From assembly GCA_017458125.1 (NCBI GenBank), contig JAFTGB010000025.1, forward strand, positions 1-42,656: DNA of 42,656 nucleotides, read 5' to 3'. The position numbers were made by a program, and so were the translations under genes. The notes under the pieces are model-generated. The model was not told the origin of the DNA, searched no databases, and saw only the letters and a program-made list of their open reading frames with translations. Below are positions 27,024 to 37,171 of the stretch, piece after piece. Position 1 is the stretch's first letter, and each line of letters starts with the position of its first letter. This stretch comes from Prevotella sp. (lineage in GTDB: Bacteria; Bacteroidota; Bacteroidia; Bacteroidales; Bacteroidaceae).

Positions 27024-27031
27024 CAAAATTA
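27024..27031 (-). promoter_or_regulatory. -7 box of prmA
   Basis: TAATTTTG on the minus strand, 20 bp before the prmA ATG. I do not see a clear TTTG at the usual -33 distance. Confidence 0.5.
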
Positions 27032-27073
27032 CAAAAAATAGGGAAAAACCTATCCGTTCTTAGGGTTTTTCCT

Positions 27074-27104
27074 TAAATTTGCAGTAAATTTCGTCGTAAA
27101 TTTG
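27074..27104 (+). promoter_or_regulatory. Two candidate -7 boxes for the Trp/Tyr/Gly-rich protein gene
   Basis: TAAATTTG occurs twice, at 27074-27081 and 27097-27104, upstream of the ATG at 27133. Either may serve as the -7 element. Confidence 0.5.
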
Positions 27105-27132
27105 CAACGTGAACAATTAACATGATACAAAG

Positions 27133-27942
27133 ATGAAGATGAAGAACATGACAATGTCGCTGCTCCTGTTGGCAGCCATGCCACTCCCAATGGCCGCACA
27201 GGACGATTTGTACTTTGTGCCTACCAAGGAAAATGTGGCTAAGGAGGCAGAGACCTGGGGCATGCCCAAGAACACCTATTACGCGGGGAGTTCACGGAAC
27301 GTGGACGAGTACAACCGCCAAGTGTGGTCTAAAGTGACACCCATTGACTCAACGGGCAATGACATCATAGACTTCTCGGCAGTAAGAGGTGTCTATCCTG
27401 ACTCTGCCTATACGACCGTCAACGATAATGACTACAAGTACACAAAGCGGATGAGCCGCTTTGAAGGTTACACTCCGGCCGATGCCTATTGGGAGGGCTA
27501 TCGTGACGGAAGCTGGATGTCGCCATGGCGTTATAGCTACAGTTACTGGTACTGGGATGACCCGTGGTACTGGGATTCACCATGGTACCGCCCGGTCTAC
27601 TACCACACATGGTACTCGCCTTGGCACTATGGTTACTATCGTCCTTGGCACTACCGCGGATGGTACGGGGGCTACTACGGCACCTACTGGCGTGGCGGAG
27701 GGCGCTATGTGGTCTCGCGTCCGATACGCAGGACAACCTATTCGTCAGGACGCACCTTCGGAACCCGCATAGACGGCGGACGCAGTTCGAGTTACAGCAA
27801 CCGCTCGTTTGGCAGCATGCCGTCGACACGTGGCTATTCTGGATCGTCGTTCGGTGGAGGCCGAAGCAGCGGTGGCGGCAGTTTCGGCGGTGGCGGAGGA
27901 CGTTCCGTCTCAGGTGGACGCTCCTTCGGAGGCCGGCGTTAA
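27133..27942 (+). CDS. Secreted Trp/Tyr-rich and Gly/Ser/Arg-rich low-complexity protein
   Basis: 269 residues with a signal peptide (MKMKNMTMSLLLLAAMPLPM, then AAQ). Residues about 25-115 form an ordinary, mixed region (DDLYFVPTKENVAKEAETWG; YTKRMSRFEGYTPADAYWEG). Residues about 120-190 are packed with Trp, Tyr, His and Pro (YSYWYWDDPWYWDSPWYRPV). The C-terminal 70 residues are Gly/Ser/Arg-rich with GGRSFGG-like repeats. The function is unknown. Such aromatic-rich secreted proteins occur in many Bacteroidales genomes. The tail could be disordered and sticky, perhaps surface- or polysaccharide-interacting; this is a guess. Confidence 0.75.
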   Translation: MKMKNMTMSLLLLAAMPLPMAAQDDLYFVPTKENVAKEAETWGMPKNTYYAGSSRNVDEYNRQVWSKVTPIDSTGNDIIDFSAVRGVYPDSAYTTVNDNDYKYTKRMSRFEGYTPADAYWEGYRDGSWMSPWRYSYSYWYWDDPWYWDSPWYRPVYYHTWYSPWHYGYYRPWHYRGWYGGYYGTYWRGGGRYVVSRPIRRTTYSSGRTFGTRIDGGRSSSYSNRSFGSMPSTRGYSGSSFGGGRSSGGGSFGGGGGRSVSGGRSFGGRR

Positions 27943-27983
27943 GTCAAGTATCATCAGATTTCATATAATTCAAGACAAAAACT

Positions 27984-29549
27984 ATGAAGAAAGTATATTT
28001 GTTTGCAGCAATGGCCATGACGGCGGCTACGCTGAAAGCCCAGAGCAATGTCAATCTGGACACCTACATCGGTGCCCAAATGGCCACGGAAGACTTGAAC
28101 GGAACGGCACGCTATGTGGGCATGGGCGGAGCCATGGACGCCTTGGGAGCGGAAATTTCCACAATGAGCACGAACCCTGCAGGTATCGGACTCTTCCGCA
28201 GCAATCAGGTGTCAGCGTCGTTCGGACTGGTATCGCAGGAGGGCGGAAAGGCTTTCCAGGATGGCAGCAAAACCAATGCTTCGTTTGACCAGATAGGTGT
28301 GGTGTTCTCCACAAGGACAGGACAGCAGAGCTTTGTGAACTTTGGCTTCAACTTCCACAAGCACCGTAACTTCAACCATGTGTTGAGCGTGGTCGGTGAA
28401 GCCATCAACGGGTCGTCCCAGAACCGTCAGACCACCATCAAGGGCATACGTGGCGACTTGGACACCCGATGGGGTGAGAGCCAGGTGGACAACCTTTACA
28501 TGGAGTCAGGAATGATTTCCGACAAAGATGGTAACGTCTACACTATCGATGCCTCAGACTATCAGTTCAACCGTGCCCAGACGGGCTATGTCGGTGAATA
28601 TGACTTCAACCTGAGCGGAAATGTCAACGACCGCTTCTACTGGGGCTTGACAGTAGGCATCAAGAATATGCGGTACTACAGCTATACGGAATATAGCGAG
28701 AACCTGCTTTCATCCACCGAGGGGCTGAATTATGTCGGTATGCGCGACGACCACAAGGTTACGGGAACGGGATTTGACGTCAAGGCAGGCATCATCTTCA
28801 GACCCATTGAGGATTCGCCATTCCGCATAGGAGCGTCGGTGGCCACACCCACCTGGTACAGGCTGACCACAGATAACCGCACTGGCATTTACGACGTCTA
28901 TGACATTGTGCGCGAAGTGTCGAGTACGGCAGACTTCCGCTTCAATACGCCATGGAAGTTTGGCGTCAATGCCGGCCACACCATAGGCAACAACATTGCA
29001 CTGGGCATAGGTTATGAGTATGCTGACTATACAACGCTGGACATGCGTGCTGTTACAAGCTACGGATACGACATAGACGGATATAGCTACAGCAACAGCA
29101 GCAGCGATGGTGTGATGAAACGGCTGACTCAGGAGACGCTGAAGGGCGTGTCGACAGTGAAGGTTGGTGTGGAATACAAGCCAGACCCCAACGTGTCGCT
29201 GCGGGCGGGCTACAACTATGTGTCACCGATGTATAAGGAGTCGGGCGTGCGCGACCAGACTCTTTCTTCGCCCGGCACCTATATGGCATCGACCACTGAC
29301 TACACCAACTGGCATGACACCAACAGGTTTACTGTCGGACTGGGCTTTGTCTTTAACAAGTTCAAACTTGATTTTGCCTACCAGTACAGCATGCGCAACG
29401 GTGACTTCTACCCTTACATGAACGGTACATCGGCAGAGTTTATCACCTACGGAGCAGGACAGAGCGTGAAACTTGTCAATGAGTGCAAGGCAGCACGCGT
29501 AAAGGACAACAGGCACCAGGTGCTGTGTTCGTTGACTTACTCGTTCTGA
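27984..29549 (+). CDS. FadL/OmpP1-type outer-membrane transport protein
   Basis: 521 residues with a signal peptide (MKKVYLFAAMAMTAATLKAQ). The N-terminal region has the FadL family hatch-like start (GTARYVGMGGAMDALGAEIS, TMSTNPAGIGLFRSNQ), which matches the OmpP1/FadL/TodX group of hydrophobic-compound channels. The remainder shows barrel strands rich in alternating aromatics (GIGYEYADYTTLDMR, RAGYNYVSPMYKESG, KLDFAYQYSMRNGDFY) and a C-terminal strand ending in Phe (LCSLTYSF). The transported compound is not known; Bacteroides homologues are often labelled hemin receptors, without firm proof. It lies 41 bp after the aromatic-rich protein gene and ends before a strong terminator. Confidence 0.85.
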   Translation: MKKVYLFAAMAMTAATLKAQSNVNLDTYIGAQMATEDLNGTARYVGMGGAMDALGAEISTMSTNPAGIGLFRSNQVSASFGLVSQEGGKAFQDGSKTNASFDQIGVVFSTRTGQQSFVNFGFNFHKHRNFNHVLSVVGEAINGSSQNRQTTIKGIRGDLDTRWGESQVDNLYMESGMISDKDGNVYTIDASDYQFNRAQTGYVGEYDFNLSGNVNDRFYWGLTVGIKNMRYYSYTEYSENLLSSTEGLNYVGMRDDHKVTGTGFDVKAGIIFRPIEDSPFRIGASVATPTWYRLTTDNRTGIYDVYDIVREVSSTADFRFNTPWKFGVNAGHTIGNNIALGIGYEYADYTTLDMRAVTSYGYDIDGYSYSNSSSDGVMKRLTQETLKGVSTVKVGVEYKPDPNVSLRAGYNYVSPMYKESGVRDQTLSSPGTYMASTTDYTNWHDTNRFTVGLGFVFNKFKLDFAYQYSMRNGDFYPYMNGTSAEFITYGAGQSVKLVNECKAARVKDNRHQVLCSLTYSF

Positions 29550-29578
29550 CAGGAAGAAAGTCGGAAGGAAACATCAGC

Positions 29579-29623
29579 AGAACAAAACCAAAAGAATTAT
29601 CGAAATTCTTTTGGTTTTGTTCT
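29579..29623. terminator. Strong bidirectional-looking terminator hairpin
   Basis: A perfect 20-bp stem: the arm at 29579-29598 and its reverse complement at 29604-29623 with a 5-nt loop (ATCGA). The right arm is T-rich and is followed by CTTTTAT. It ends the FadL-like gene transcript. Confidence 0.85.
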
Positions 29624-29641
29624 CTTTTATTTGTACCTTTG
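29610..29641 (+). promoter_or_regulatory. Promoter of the DUF4348-murB operon
   Basis: TTTG at 29610-29613 and TACCTTTG at 29634-29641 are 20 nt apart. The -33 box lies inside the right arm of the terminator hairpin, so termination and initiation sites overlap. The ATG follows at 29664. Confidence 0.65.
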
Positions 29642-29663
29642 CCTCGTTTTGAGAGAATCAACA

Positions 29664-30509
29664 ATGAAACGGTATTTAGCAGCTTTATTCTTTATCAGCC
29701 TGCTGACGGGTTGCGGAGGCAACAAGTCCGGACAGGGTGGGGATGACGTGGCTGCTGACTCGACAGCAACAGCCGACTCGACGGCTGCCGATTCCATCGT
29801 TTCGGCCAATGATCCTTATGCGGACATTCCTATGCCTAAGGCCGCTGACGAACTCTTCGATGACTTCTTCTTCAACTTTGCTGCCAACAAGAACCTGCAA
29901 CGGGAACGCATCATGTTTCCGTTGAAGAAAATCAACGGACAAAAGGTTGAGTTGATAGAAAAAAAACAGTGGAAGACAGAGCGTTACTTCATGAGGCAGG
30001 ACTACTATACGCTGCTTTTCAATAGCGAACGACAGATGGAGGTGGTGAAGGACACCAGCATCAATCATGCCGTGGTGGAAATGATATACTTCAACACGGG
30101 TGCCGTCATCCAGCACATCTTCGACCGTATGAGAGGCACATGGATGCTTACTTCCATCCAGACCATTCCCATCAGCAGCTCTGTCAACTCGTCGTTTTTA
30201 GACTTCTATCACCATTTTGCTACTGACTCCGTCTTCCAGACCGAGAGCCTGTTTGAAAACATACAATTCGTAGGACCTGACCCTGACGATGACTTCTCGC
30301 AGATGGAAGGAGTGATATCGCCAGACACTTGGGAGGCTTTTGCTCCCGAGTTGCCTAAGAAGATGATATACAACATCATCTACGGGCAGCCACGCCGGGA
30401 AGGCAACTCCATGATATTCGTGCTTCGCGGCATTGCTAACGGTATGGAGATGCAGTTGACGTTCAAGCGCTCTGGAGGAAAGTGGAAACTACAGAAAATG
30501 ACAACCTGA
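29664..30509 (+). CDS. DUF4348-type lipoprotein
   Basis: 281 residues from the ATG at 29664 (MKRYLAALFFISLLTGCGGN), which gives a lipoprotein signal peptide with lipobox LTGC. A Gly/Asp/Ser/Thr/Ala-rich linker follows (ADSTATADSTAADS). The folded part begins about residue 55 with ELFDDFFFNFAANKNLQRER and includes FPLKKINGQK, YYTLLFNSERQM and RMRGTWMLTSIQ, ending GGKWKLQKMTT. This matches my recollection of DUF4348 proteins of Bacteroidales. Role unknown; probably an outer-membrane or periplasmic lipoprotein. The stop is 2 bp before the murB start, indicating translation coupling. Confidence 0.75.
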   Translation: MKRYLAALFFISLLTGCGGNKSGQGGDDVAADSTATADSTAADSIVSANDPYADIPMPKAADELFDDFFFNFAANKNLQRERIMFPLKKINGQKVELIEKKQWKTERYFMRQDYYTLLFNSERQMEVVKDTSINHAVVEMIYFNTGAVIQHIFDRMRGTWMLTSIQTIPISSSVNSSFLDFYHHFATDSVFQTESLFENIQFVGPDPDDDFSQMEGVISPDTWEAFAPELPKKMIYNIIYGQPRREGNSMIFVLRGIANGMEMQLTFKRSGGKWKLQKMTT

Positions 30510-30511
30510 CG

Positions 30512-31513
30512 ATGAAAGACAAAAGGAACTACAGTCTGATGGCTCACAACACATTTGGCATTGAGGCCAAGTGTAGTCGTTTCTTGGAGTATGACAACGT
30601 GGAGGAGGCACAGCATGTAGCACGTGTGCTCCACAGGTCCCGTATGCCCATGATGGTCATTGGCAGTGGAAGCAACCTGCTGCTGACACGCGACTTTAAG
30701 GGCATCGTAGTACACTCGGCGATGAAAGACTACAGTCAGCAGGGGTGTCGCTTTACCTGTGGCAGTGGCATGCTTTGGGATGACGTGGTGGACATCAGCA
30801 TAAAGGCAGGGTGCTATGGAGCTGAGAACTTGTCGCTGATACCAGGCGACGTGGGAGCAAGTGCTGTCCAAAACATAGGAGCCTATGGCTCGGAAGTGAA
30901 AGACCTTATAGTTGAAATAGAGGCTGTCGAGATAGCTTCAGCCCGTGTCTGCACCATTAATCCTGTGGATTGTCAGTATGCTTATAGGCAGAGTCGTTTC
31001 AAGGGCGAGTGGAAGAACAAGTATCTTATCACGCGAGTAACCTATGAGTTCTCAAAGGAGTTTGTACCGCGTCTGGAGTATGGCAATATTCTTGCCGAAC
31101 TGAACAGAAGAGGAATAGGGCATCCCACGCCTCAGCAGCTCAGGGAGACTATTATAGACATACGCAACGCCAAACTGCCAGACCCCAAGGTGTTGGGCAA
31201 TGGCGGAAGTTTCTTCATGAACCCCGTGGTAAGCAAAGCAAAGTATATGCTGCTGTCTGCCCAGTATCCTGGTATGCCGCATTATGATGTGGACTCCAGA
31301 CATGTGAAAATTCCGGCAGGATGGATGATAGAGCAATGCGGATGGAAAGGACGTTCGCTCGGAAGGGCTGGCGTGCATGACAAGCAAGCATTGGTTTTGG
31401 TCAACAGGGGTAGTGCTACGGGTACTGAAATCGTGGAACTGTGTCGTGCCATTCAGCATGATGTCAAGGAACGCTTCGGCGTGTGTATCTACCCTGAAGT
31501 TAATATTGTTTAA
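30512..31513 (+). CDS. murB: UDP-N-acetylenolpyruvoylglucosamine reductase
   Basis: 333 residues from the ATG at 30512 (MKDKRNYSLMAHNTFGIEAK); a longer frame from 30482 overlaps the previous gene. MurB is the FAD enzyme that reduces enolpyruvyl-UDP-GlcNAc to UDP-MurNAc in the cytoplasm, an early step of peptidoglycan synthesis. Seen: FAD-binding GSGSNLLLTRDFKG, the IPGDVGASAVQNIGAYGSEV segment, the Tyr-Arg-x-Ser-x-Phe-Lys motif YRQSRFKG that marks type I MurB, the catalytic-serine region GNGGSFFMNPVV, and a C-terminal Glu in YPEVNIV. It lies between the lipoprotein gene and the PhnP-like gene in one compact operon. Confidence 0.95.
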   Translation: MKDKRNYSLMAHNTFGIEAKCSRFLEYDNVEEAQHVARVLHRSRMPMMVIGSGSNLLLTRDFKGIVVHSAMKDYSQQGCRFTCGSGMLWDDVVDISIKAGCYGAENLSLIPGDVGASAVQNIGAYGSEVKDLIVEIEAVEIASARVCTINPVDCQYAYRQSRFKGEWKNKYLITRVTYEFSKEFVPRLEYGNILAELNRRGIGHPTPQQLRETIIDIRNAKLPDPKVLGNGGSFFMNPVVSKAKYMLLSAQYPGMPHYDVDSRHVKIPAGWMIEQCGWKGRSLGRAGVHDKQALVLVNRGSATGTEIVELCRAIQHDVKERFGVCIYPEVNIV

Positions 31514-31520
31514 TCAACCT

Positions 31521-32285
31521 ATGAAACTGACTTTCTTAGGCACAGGAACATCATGTGGCGTACCCACTATCGGATGTAATTGTCATACGTGTATCAGTAC
31601 AGACCCTCACGATAAACGCTTACGTTGTTCGGCACTTGTAGAGACGGAAAACACACGGCTGCTTATAGACTGCGGGCCGGACTTCCGGCAGCAAATCATG
31701 CCACAGCCTTTTCGCAGGATTGACGGCATTCTGATTACTCATGCACACTACGACCACATGGGGGGAATGGACGACATCCGTCCCTATTGTCAGTTTGGAG
31801 AAATCAATGTCTATGCTGACCCCTTGGCACGGCAGGGAATGCTGGAGATGCTTCCGTATTGCTTCGCCGAGCATCGCTATCCGGGGGTGCCTGCCATACA
31901 ACTGCATGAAATACACAAGCACGAGCACTTACACATAGGCGACTTTGACATCGTTCCTTTTGAGGTCATGCATCATGACCTGCCAATTCTGGGTTATCGC
32001 ATCGGACCGTTAGCCTACATTACTGACATGAAGACGATTAATGATGAGGAAGTACCGTATGTAGAGGGTGCAGAAGTGCTGGTCGTTAATGCACTGAGAG
32101 AAAAGCCTCACCATTCGCATCAGACACTTGGTGAGGCAATAGCCTTTGCCCGCAGGATAGGGGCAAAACAGACATGGCTAATCCATTCCAGCCATGACAT
32201 AGGCCGTCATGCTGAGGTAAACGCAAAGCTGCCAGCAGACATTCAGCTGGCCTACGATGGCCAGACGTTGGAAATAGAGGATTAG
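31521..32285 (+). CDS. PhnP-like metallo-beta-lactamase-fold phosphodiesterase
   Basis: 254 residues from the ATG at 31521 ([20 protein letters not shown]). The metal motif HAHYDHMGG (His74, His76, Asp78, His79) binds two catalytic ions, with later histidines in VMHHDLP and IHSSHD. The N-terminal Cys cluster GCNCHTC (Cys19, Cys21, Cys24) is the structural zinc site found in PhnP-type phosphoribosyl cyclic phosphodiesterases. Absence of other phn genes suggests a general cyclic-phosphate hydrolase rather than phosphonate use. It follows murB by 7 bp. Its stop overlaps the end of convergent trmD by 4 bp. Confidence 0.85.
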   Translation: MKLTFLGTGTSCGVPTIGCNCHTCISTDPHDKRLRCSALVETENTRLLIDCGPDFRQQIMPQPFRRIDGILITHAHYDHMGGMDDIRPYCQFGEINVYADPLARQGMLEMLPYCFAEHRYPGVPAIQLHEIHKHEHLHIGDFDIVPFEVMHHDLPILGYRIGPLAYITDMKTINDEEVPYVEGAEVLVVNALREKPHHSHQTLGEAIAFARRIGAKQTWLIHSSHDIGRHAEVNAKLPADIQLAYDGQTLEIED

Positions 32286-32959
32286 TCTTTCAACAGGTCA
32301 GGGCGCAGACGGCGTGTGCGCTCCAAGGCTTGCTCCAATTCCCACTCACGGATTTTGGCCTCATGGCCGCTTAGCAGCACGTCAGGCACCTTCCATCCCT
32401 TATAGTCGGCAGGACGGGTATAGATAGGGGCAGCCAGCAGGTCATCCTGAAAACAGTCAGACAGCGCACTCTGCTCGTCGCCGATAACTCCAGGCACCAC
32501 GCGCACAATGGCATCAGCTATCATCGCCGCCACCAGTTCGCCACCAGTCAACACGAAGTCTCCGATGGAGATTTCTTTCGTTATCAGATGGTCGCGGACA
32601 CGCTGGTCGATGCCCTTGTAGTGTCCGGCTAAAATAATCAGATTGCCTTTCAGCGACAATTCGTTGGCCATGTGCTGGTCGAAGCGTTCACCGTCTGGTG
32701 AGGTGAAGATGACTTCATCGTAATTACGTTCGGCCTTAAGAGCCGTGATGCAGCGGTCTATGGGCTCGCACTGCATGACCATGCCGGCAGAACCGCCGTA
32801 GGGATAGTCGTCCACTCGACGCCATTTGTCGAGCGTATAGTCGCGCAGGTTATGCAGTTTGATTTCGGCCAACCCTTTCTTCTCTGCGCGGGCCAGTATG
32901 CTCTCGTGCACAAAACCCTCAAGCATTTCGGGCAGCACGGTGATGATGTCAATTCTCAT
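32282..32959 (-). CDS. trmD: tRNA (guanine-N1)-methyltransferase
   Basis: 225 residues, starting [20 protein letters not shown]. TrmD methylates G37 next to the anticodon of tRNAs read with CNN codons, preventing frameshifts. The SAM-binding trefoil knot is visible: [20 protein letters not shown], then [20 protein letters not shown] and [16 protein letters not shown]. The C-terminal helical domain has [20 protein letters not shown], the typical substrate-binding segment. The start lies 11 bp inside the end of the patatin-like gene upstream on the same strand, so the two are coupled. Confidence 0.96.
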   Translation of the reverse strand: MRIDIITVLPEMLEGFVHESILARAEKKGLAEIKLHNLRDYTLDKWRRVDDYPYGGSAGMVMQCEPIDRCITALKAERNYDEVIFTSPDGERFDQHMANELSLKGNLIILAGHYKGIDQRVRDHLITKEISIGDFVLTGGELVAAMIADAIVRVVPGVIGDEQSALSDCFQDDLLAAPIYTRPADYKGWKVPDVLLSGHEAKIREWELEQALERTRRLRPDLLKD

Positions 32960-33800
32960 GATAAAAAGCCTTTATACGTTCAATATTTCGTTCGCCCACC
33001 TTACGCCCCAGTTCATAGACGTGACGCATCTCGTCTGCATTGTGCGAGATGTGACCGATGGGTATCTTCTCTTCAGGACGAATAACCAGACAGCGTCCCT
33101 CCTGTTCTGCGTCGGCAACATATTGCAACTGGCGGTTATACATCAGATGACGCTCATCCAGTGCCTTTAGCATGTTGGGGTATTTGCTCAATGCCATACG
33201 CATCAGTGGCATCAGCCGGTTGTGCTCCTTCTGGTAGCCTTGAGGTTGTGTCAGTATGACGACATTTCGGACATAGCCTGCAGACTCGAAATGTTCCAAA
33301 GGAATGGAGTCGCTGACACCGCCGTCCAGCAAATGGAAGCCCTGAACGTGGACAACCTTAGAAACTAAAGGCATAGATGCCGATGCCCTTAGCCACTCCA
33401 ATTCGTCGTAGTCTACGTGGTTCATGGTGTGATAGACGGCCTGACCTGTCATCACATCAGTGCAGACGACGATGAACTCCATTGGATTGTGCTCGAAAGT
33501 CTGAACATCAAAAATGTCGTACTTGTAGGGGACTACATGATAGCCAAACTGGGCGTTGAAGTAGTCACCGCTGGTTATGAGCGACTTCAGTCCGCTATAG
33601 CGGCTGTCGCGGGCATAGCGGGTATTGTATCTGATGGCACGGCCTGCTTGTCGTGACTTGTAGTTGCAACCGAAGGCTGCACCGGCTGAAACGCCAATCA
33701 GACCGTCAGGCCACACGTCATGCTCCATCATTATGTCGGTAACCCCTGCAGTCCAAAGCCCTCGCATGGCTCCGCCTTCCAAAACCAGTCCTTTCTTCAT
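32949..33800 (-). CDS. Patatin-like phospholipase
   Basis: 283 residues from the ATG at 33800 ([20 protein letters not shown]). The oxyanion segment GGAMRG, the nucleophile elbow GVSAGA with Ser38 and the catalytic Asp in [11 protein letters not shown] form the Ser-Asp dyad of patatins. No signal peptide is seen, so it acts in the cytoplasm or at the inner membrane, like the YjjU/RssA group; the middle ([20 protein letters not shown]) supports this group. The lipid substrate is unknown. The gene is first in a two-gene unit with trmD. Confidence 0.88.
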   Translation of the reverse strand: MKKGLVLEGGAMRGLWTAGVTDIMMEHDVWPDGLIGVSAGAAFGCNYKSRQAGRAIRYNTRYARDSRYSGLKSLITSGDYFNAQFGYHVVPYKYDIFDVQTFEHNPMEFIVVCTDVMTGQAVYHTMNHVDYDELEWLRASASMPLVSKVVHVQGFHLLDGGVSDSIPLEHFESAGYVRNVVILTQPQGYQKEHNRLMPLMRMALSKYPNMLKALDERHLMYNRQLQYVADAEQEGRCLVIRPEEKIPIGHISHNADEMRHVYELGRKVGERNIERIKAFYHEN

Positions 33801-33940
33801 AATCGTCGGCAAAGGTAATGCTATTCAGAAGAAATACAAAATAAATTAGTAAATTTTTGAATATCAACTATCAACTGCCAATTCTCCGACAACTGATGAT
33901 TGCAAAAGTAATTAAATGTGAAAAAAAAACAGAAATGTGT

Positions 33941-33971
33941 TTTGGAAATTAGAAAAAAAATTGTAATTTTG
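33941..33971 (+). promoter_or_regulatory. Promoter of the ATP synthase operon
   Basis: TTTG at 33941-33944 and TAATTTTG at 33964-33971 are separated by 19 nt of mostly A/T. The transcript would have a leader of about 45 nt before the atpD start at 34022. Confidence 0.75.
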
Positions 33972-34015
33972 CGGTCAGCTAAAGTCTAAAACAAATAAAT
34001 TACTTTAAATATTAA

Positions 34016-35548
<1,533 letters not shown>

Positions 35549-35552
35549 ATTG

Positions 35553-35580
35553 TAAACAGTAAACAGTCAAATTGTAAATT
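35553..35580. repeat. Heptamer-periodic spacer between atpD and atpC
   Basis: Consecutive 7-mers TAAACAG, TAAACAG, TCAAATT, GTAAATT fill the gap. Confidence 0.65.
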
Positions 35581-35586
35581 TACAAG

Positions 35587-35832
35587 ATGTTAAAGCTGAA
35601 GATAGTTTCGCCTGAGCGGATAGAGTTTGACGGAGAGGTCGTGAGTGTACTTGTGCCCGGCTCACAGGGGCAGTTTGAGATACTTAAAGATCATGCCCCC
35701 ATCATATCCACTTTAGACAAAGGAGTGGTAGAGTATGGCCTGCCGAAAGGCGAGAAGGTACAACTCCCCGTATTGGGTGGCTTCGTAGAGGTCCAGCAGA
35801 ACGTCGTGTCGCTCTGCGTAGAAGTGAACTGA
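35587..35832 (+). CDS. atpC: F1 ATP synthase epsilon subunit, short form
   Basis: 81 residues containing only the N-terminal beta-sandwich: MLKLKIVSPERIEFDGEVVS, VPGSQGQFEILKDHAPIIST and LPVLGGFVEVQQNVVSL. The C-terminal helical hairpin that in the usual 130-140 residue epsilon inhibits ATP hydrolysis is absent; the stop follows directly. This short form is usual in Bacteroidota as far as I know. The epsilon here can therefore couple gamma and the c-ring but cannot insert an inhibitory helix. The last base of its stop is the first base of the next start codon. Confidence 0.92.
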   Translation: MLKLKIVSPERIEFDGEVVSVLVPGSQGQFEILKDHAPIISTLDKGVVEYGLPKGEKVQLPVLGGFVEVQQNVVSLCVEVN

Positions 35833-36068
35833 TGGACGATAAGAGCCCTATATATAATAATAAGGTAGGCACACTGGCTAAGCTGTTTCTGGCCTCGTCG
35901 GTCTTCCGGCTGTTCATGGCCGCAGCTGCAATGCTTGTGTTTTGTGTTGTCAAGCGCGACGACCTGTCTGCCATTAAGTGGTTCGCCGTCGTTTTTATCG
36001 TCTTCTACCTCGTCACACTCGTGTTCGATGCGTTATTCTTTGCATTCGTAAGTAAAACAAGTAAGTAA
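35832..36068 (+). CDS. Small membrane protein in the ATP synthase operon (AtpI-like position)
   Basis: 78 residues with two strong hydrophobic segments, about residues 20-42 (FLASSVFRLFMAAAAMLVFC) and 48-74. The overlap with atpC (TGATG at 35830-35834) shows translational coupling. Its place just before atpB and its two-helix layout resemble AtpI/UncI, the c-ring assembly factor, but sequence similarity is too weak for me to name it. It could help assemble the membrane sector. Confidence 0.7.
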   Translation: MDDKSPIYNNKVGTLAKLFLASSVFRLFMAAAAMLVFCVVKRDDLSAIKWFAVVFIVFYLVTLVFDALFFAFVSKTSK

Positions 36069-36073
36069 TAAAA

Positions 36074-37171
36074 ATGAGAAAACTAAGATCAATATTCTTC
36101 ATCGCGGCACTGCTCTGCCTCACTCTTCCTGTGCATGCAGAAGAAGAGAAAGGTGGAGTGAACCTGAAGGAGATATTGTTCGGTCATGTTCAGGACAGCT
36201 ACATGTGGCATGTCACCGACATCGGCGGACATCCTCTGATGATTCATCTGCCCATGATTTTCTACTCGGAGCACTCGGGATTCCACGTGCTTTGCTCGTC
36301 ACAGTTCGAGCATGAGCCCAACGCGGAACTGCTGCGTGCCGGTGAGGGTAGTGCGGAAGGATTTTTCATTCAGGGTGCTGCCGACGAGAAAGGTCGCATT
36401 GTGGAGCGTGTAGGCAGCGAGCTGGTGCCCGTATGTTTCGACATCAGTATCACCAAGACGGTGCTGGTGCTCTTCATCAATGCCATTCTGCTGGTATGCT
36501 GCATCCTGACCGCCGCCCGCTGGTGCAAGAAGCACAAGGTGGACGACCCTGCCCCGAGGGGTTTTACGGGGTTCATCCACATGTTCGTGATGTCGGTTTA
36601 TAACGATATGATTAAGCCTTCATTAGGTGACGAGGCACCGAAGTATGCCCCATACCTGATGACGTGCTTTTTCTTTATCTTTATCAGCAACATCATGGGT
36701 GTGATGCCGTTCCCGCCAGGTGGCGGCAACCTGACCGGCAATATTACCTGTACGATGTTCTTGGCACTCTGCACGTTCCTCATTGTGAATGTGACAGGAA
36801 CGAAAGCCTACTGGAAAGAAATTTTCTGGGGCGATGTTCCTATGTGGCTCAAGTTCCCCGTGCCCTTGATGCCCTTCATTGAATTCTTCGGCATCTTCAC
36901 CAAGCCGATAGCCCTGATGATTCGTCTCTTTGCCAATATGTTGGCCGGTCACGTGATAGCTATCTCGCTGTCGTGCATCATCTTTATCATGTTCGCACTC
37001 GGTGGGGTGATGGGTAATGTGCTTGGAGGCATTATGACGCCAGTCAGCGTCTTCTTGAGCATCTTCATGATGTTGCTTGAAGTGCTGGTGTGCTACATTC
37101 AGGCCATGGTGTTCACCATGCTTTCGGCTGTATTCATCTCGATGTCGCACGTCAAGGAGCATCATGCTTAA
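36074..37171 (+). CDS. atpB: Fo ATP synthase subunit a
   Basis: 365 residues, much longer than E. coli subunit a (271). It begins with a cleavable signal peptide (MRKLRSIFFIAALLCLTLPV, then HA) and a periplasmic stretch of about 100 residues (HVQDSYMWHVTDIGGHPLMI ...) before the first of the core membrane helices. The essential Arg is in KPIALMIRLFANMLAGHVI, the helix that faces the c-ring. The C-terminus has the usual MLLEVLVCYIQAMVFTMLSA helix. Together with the c subunit it forms the ion path. It follows the small membrane gene by 5 bp. Confidence 0.97.
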   Translation: MRKLRSIFFIAALLCLTLPVHAEEEKGGVNLKEILFGHVQDSYMWHVTDIGGHPLMIHLPMIFYSEHSGFHVLCSSQFEHEPNAELLRAGEGSAEGFFIQGAADEKGRIVERVGSELVPVCFDISITKTVLVLFINAILLVCCILTAARWCKKHKVDDPAPRGFTGFIHMFVMSVYNDMIKPSLGDEAPKYAPYLMTCFFFIFISNIMGVMPFPPGGGNLTGNITCTMFLALCTFLIVNVTGTKAYWKEIFWGDVPMWLKFPVPLMPFIEFFGIFTKPIALMIRLFANMLAGHVIAISLSCIIFIMFALGGVMGNVLGGIMTPVSVFLSIFMMLLEVLVCYIQAMVFTMLSAVFISMSHVKEHHA

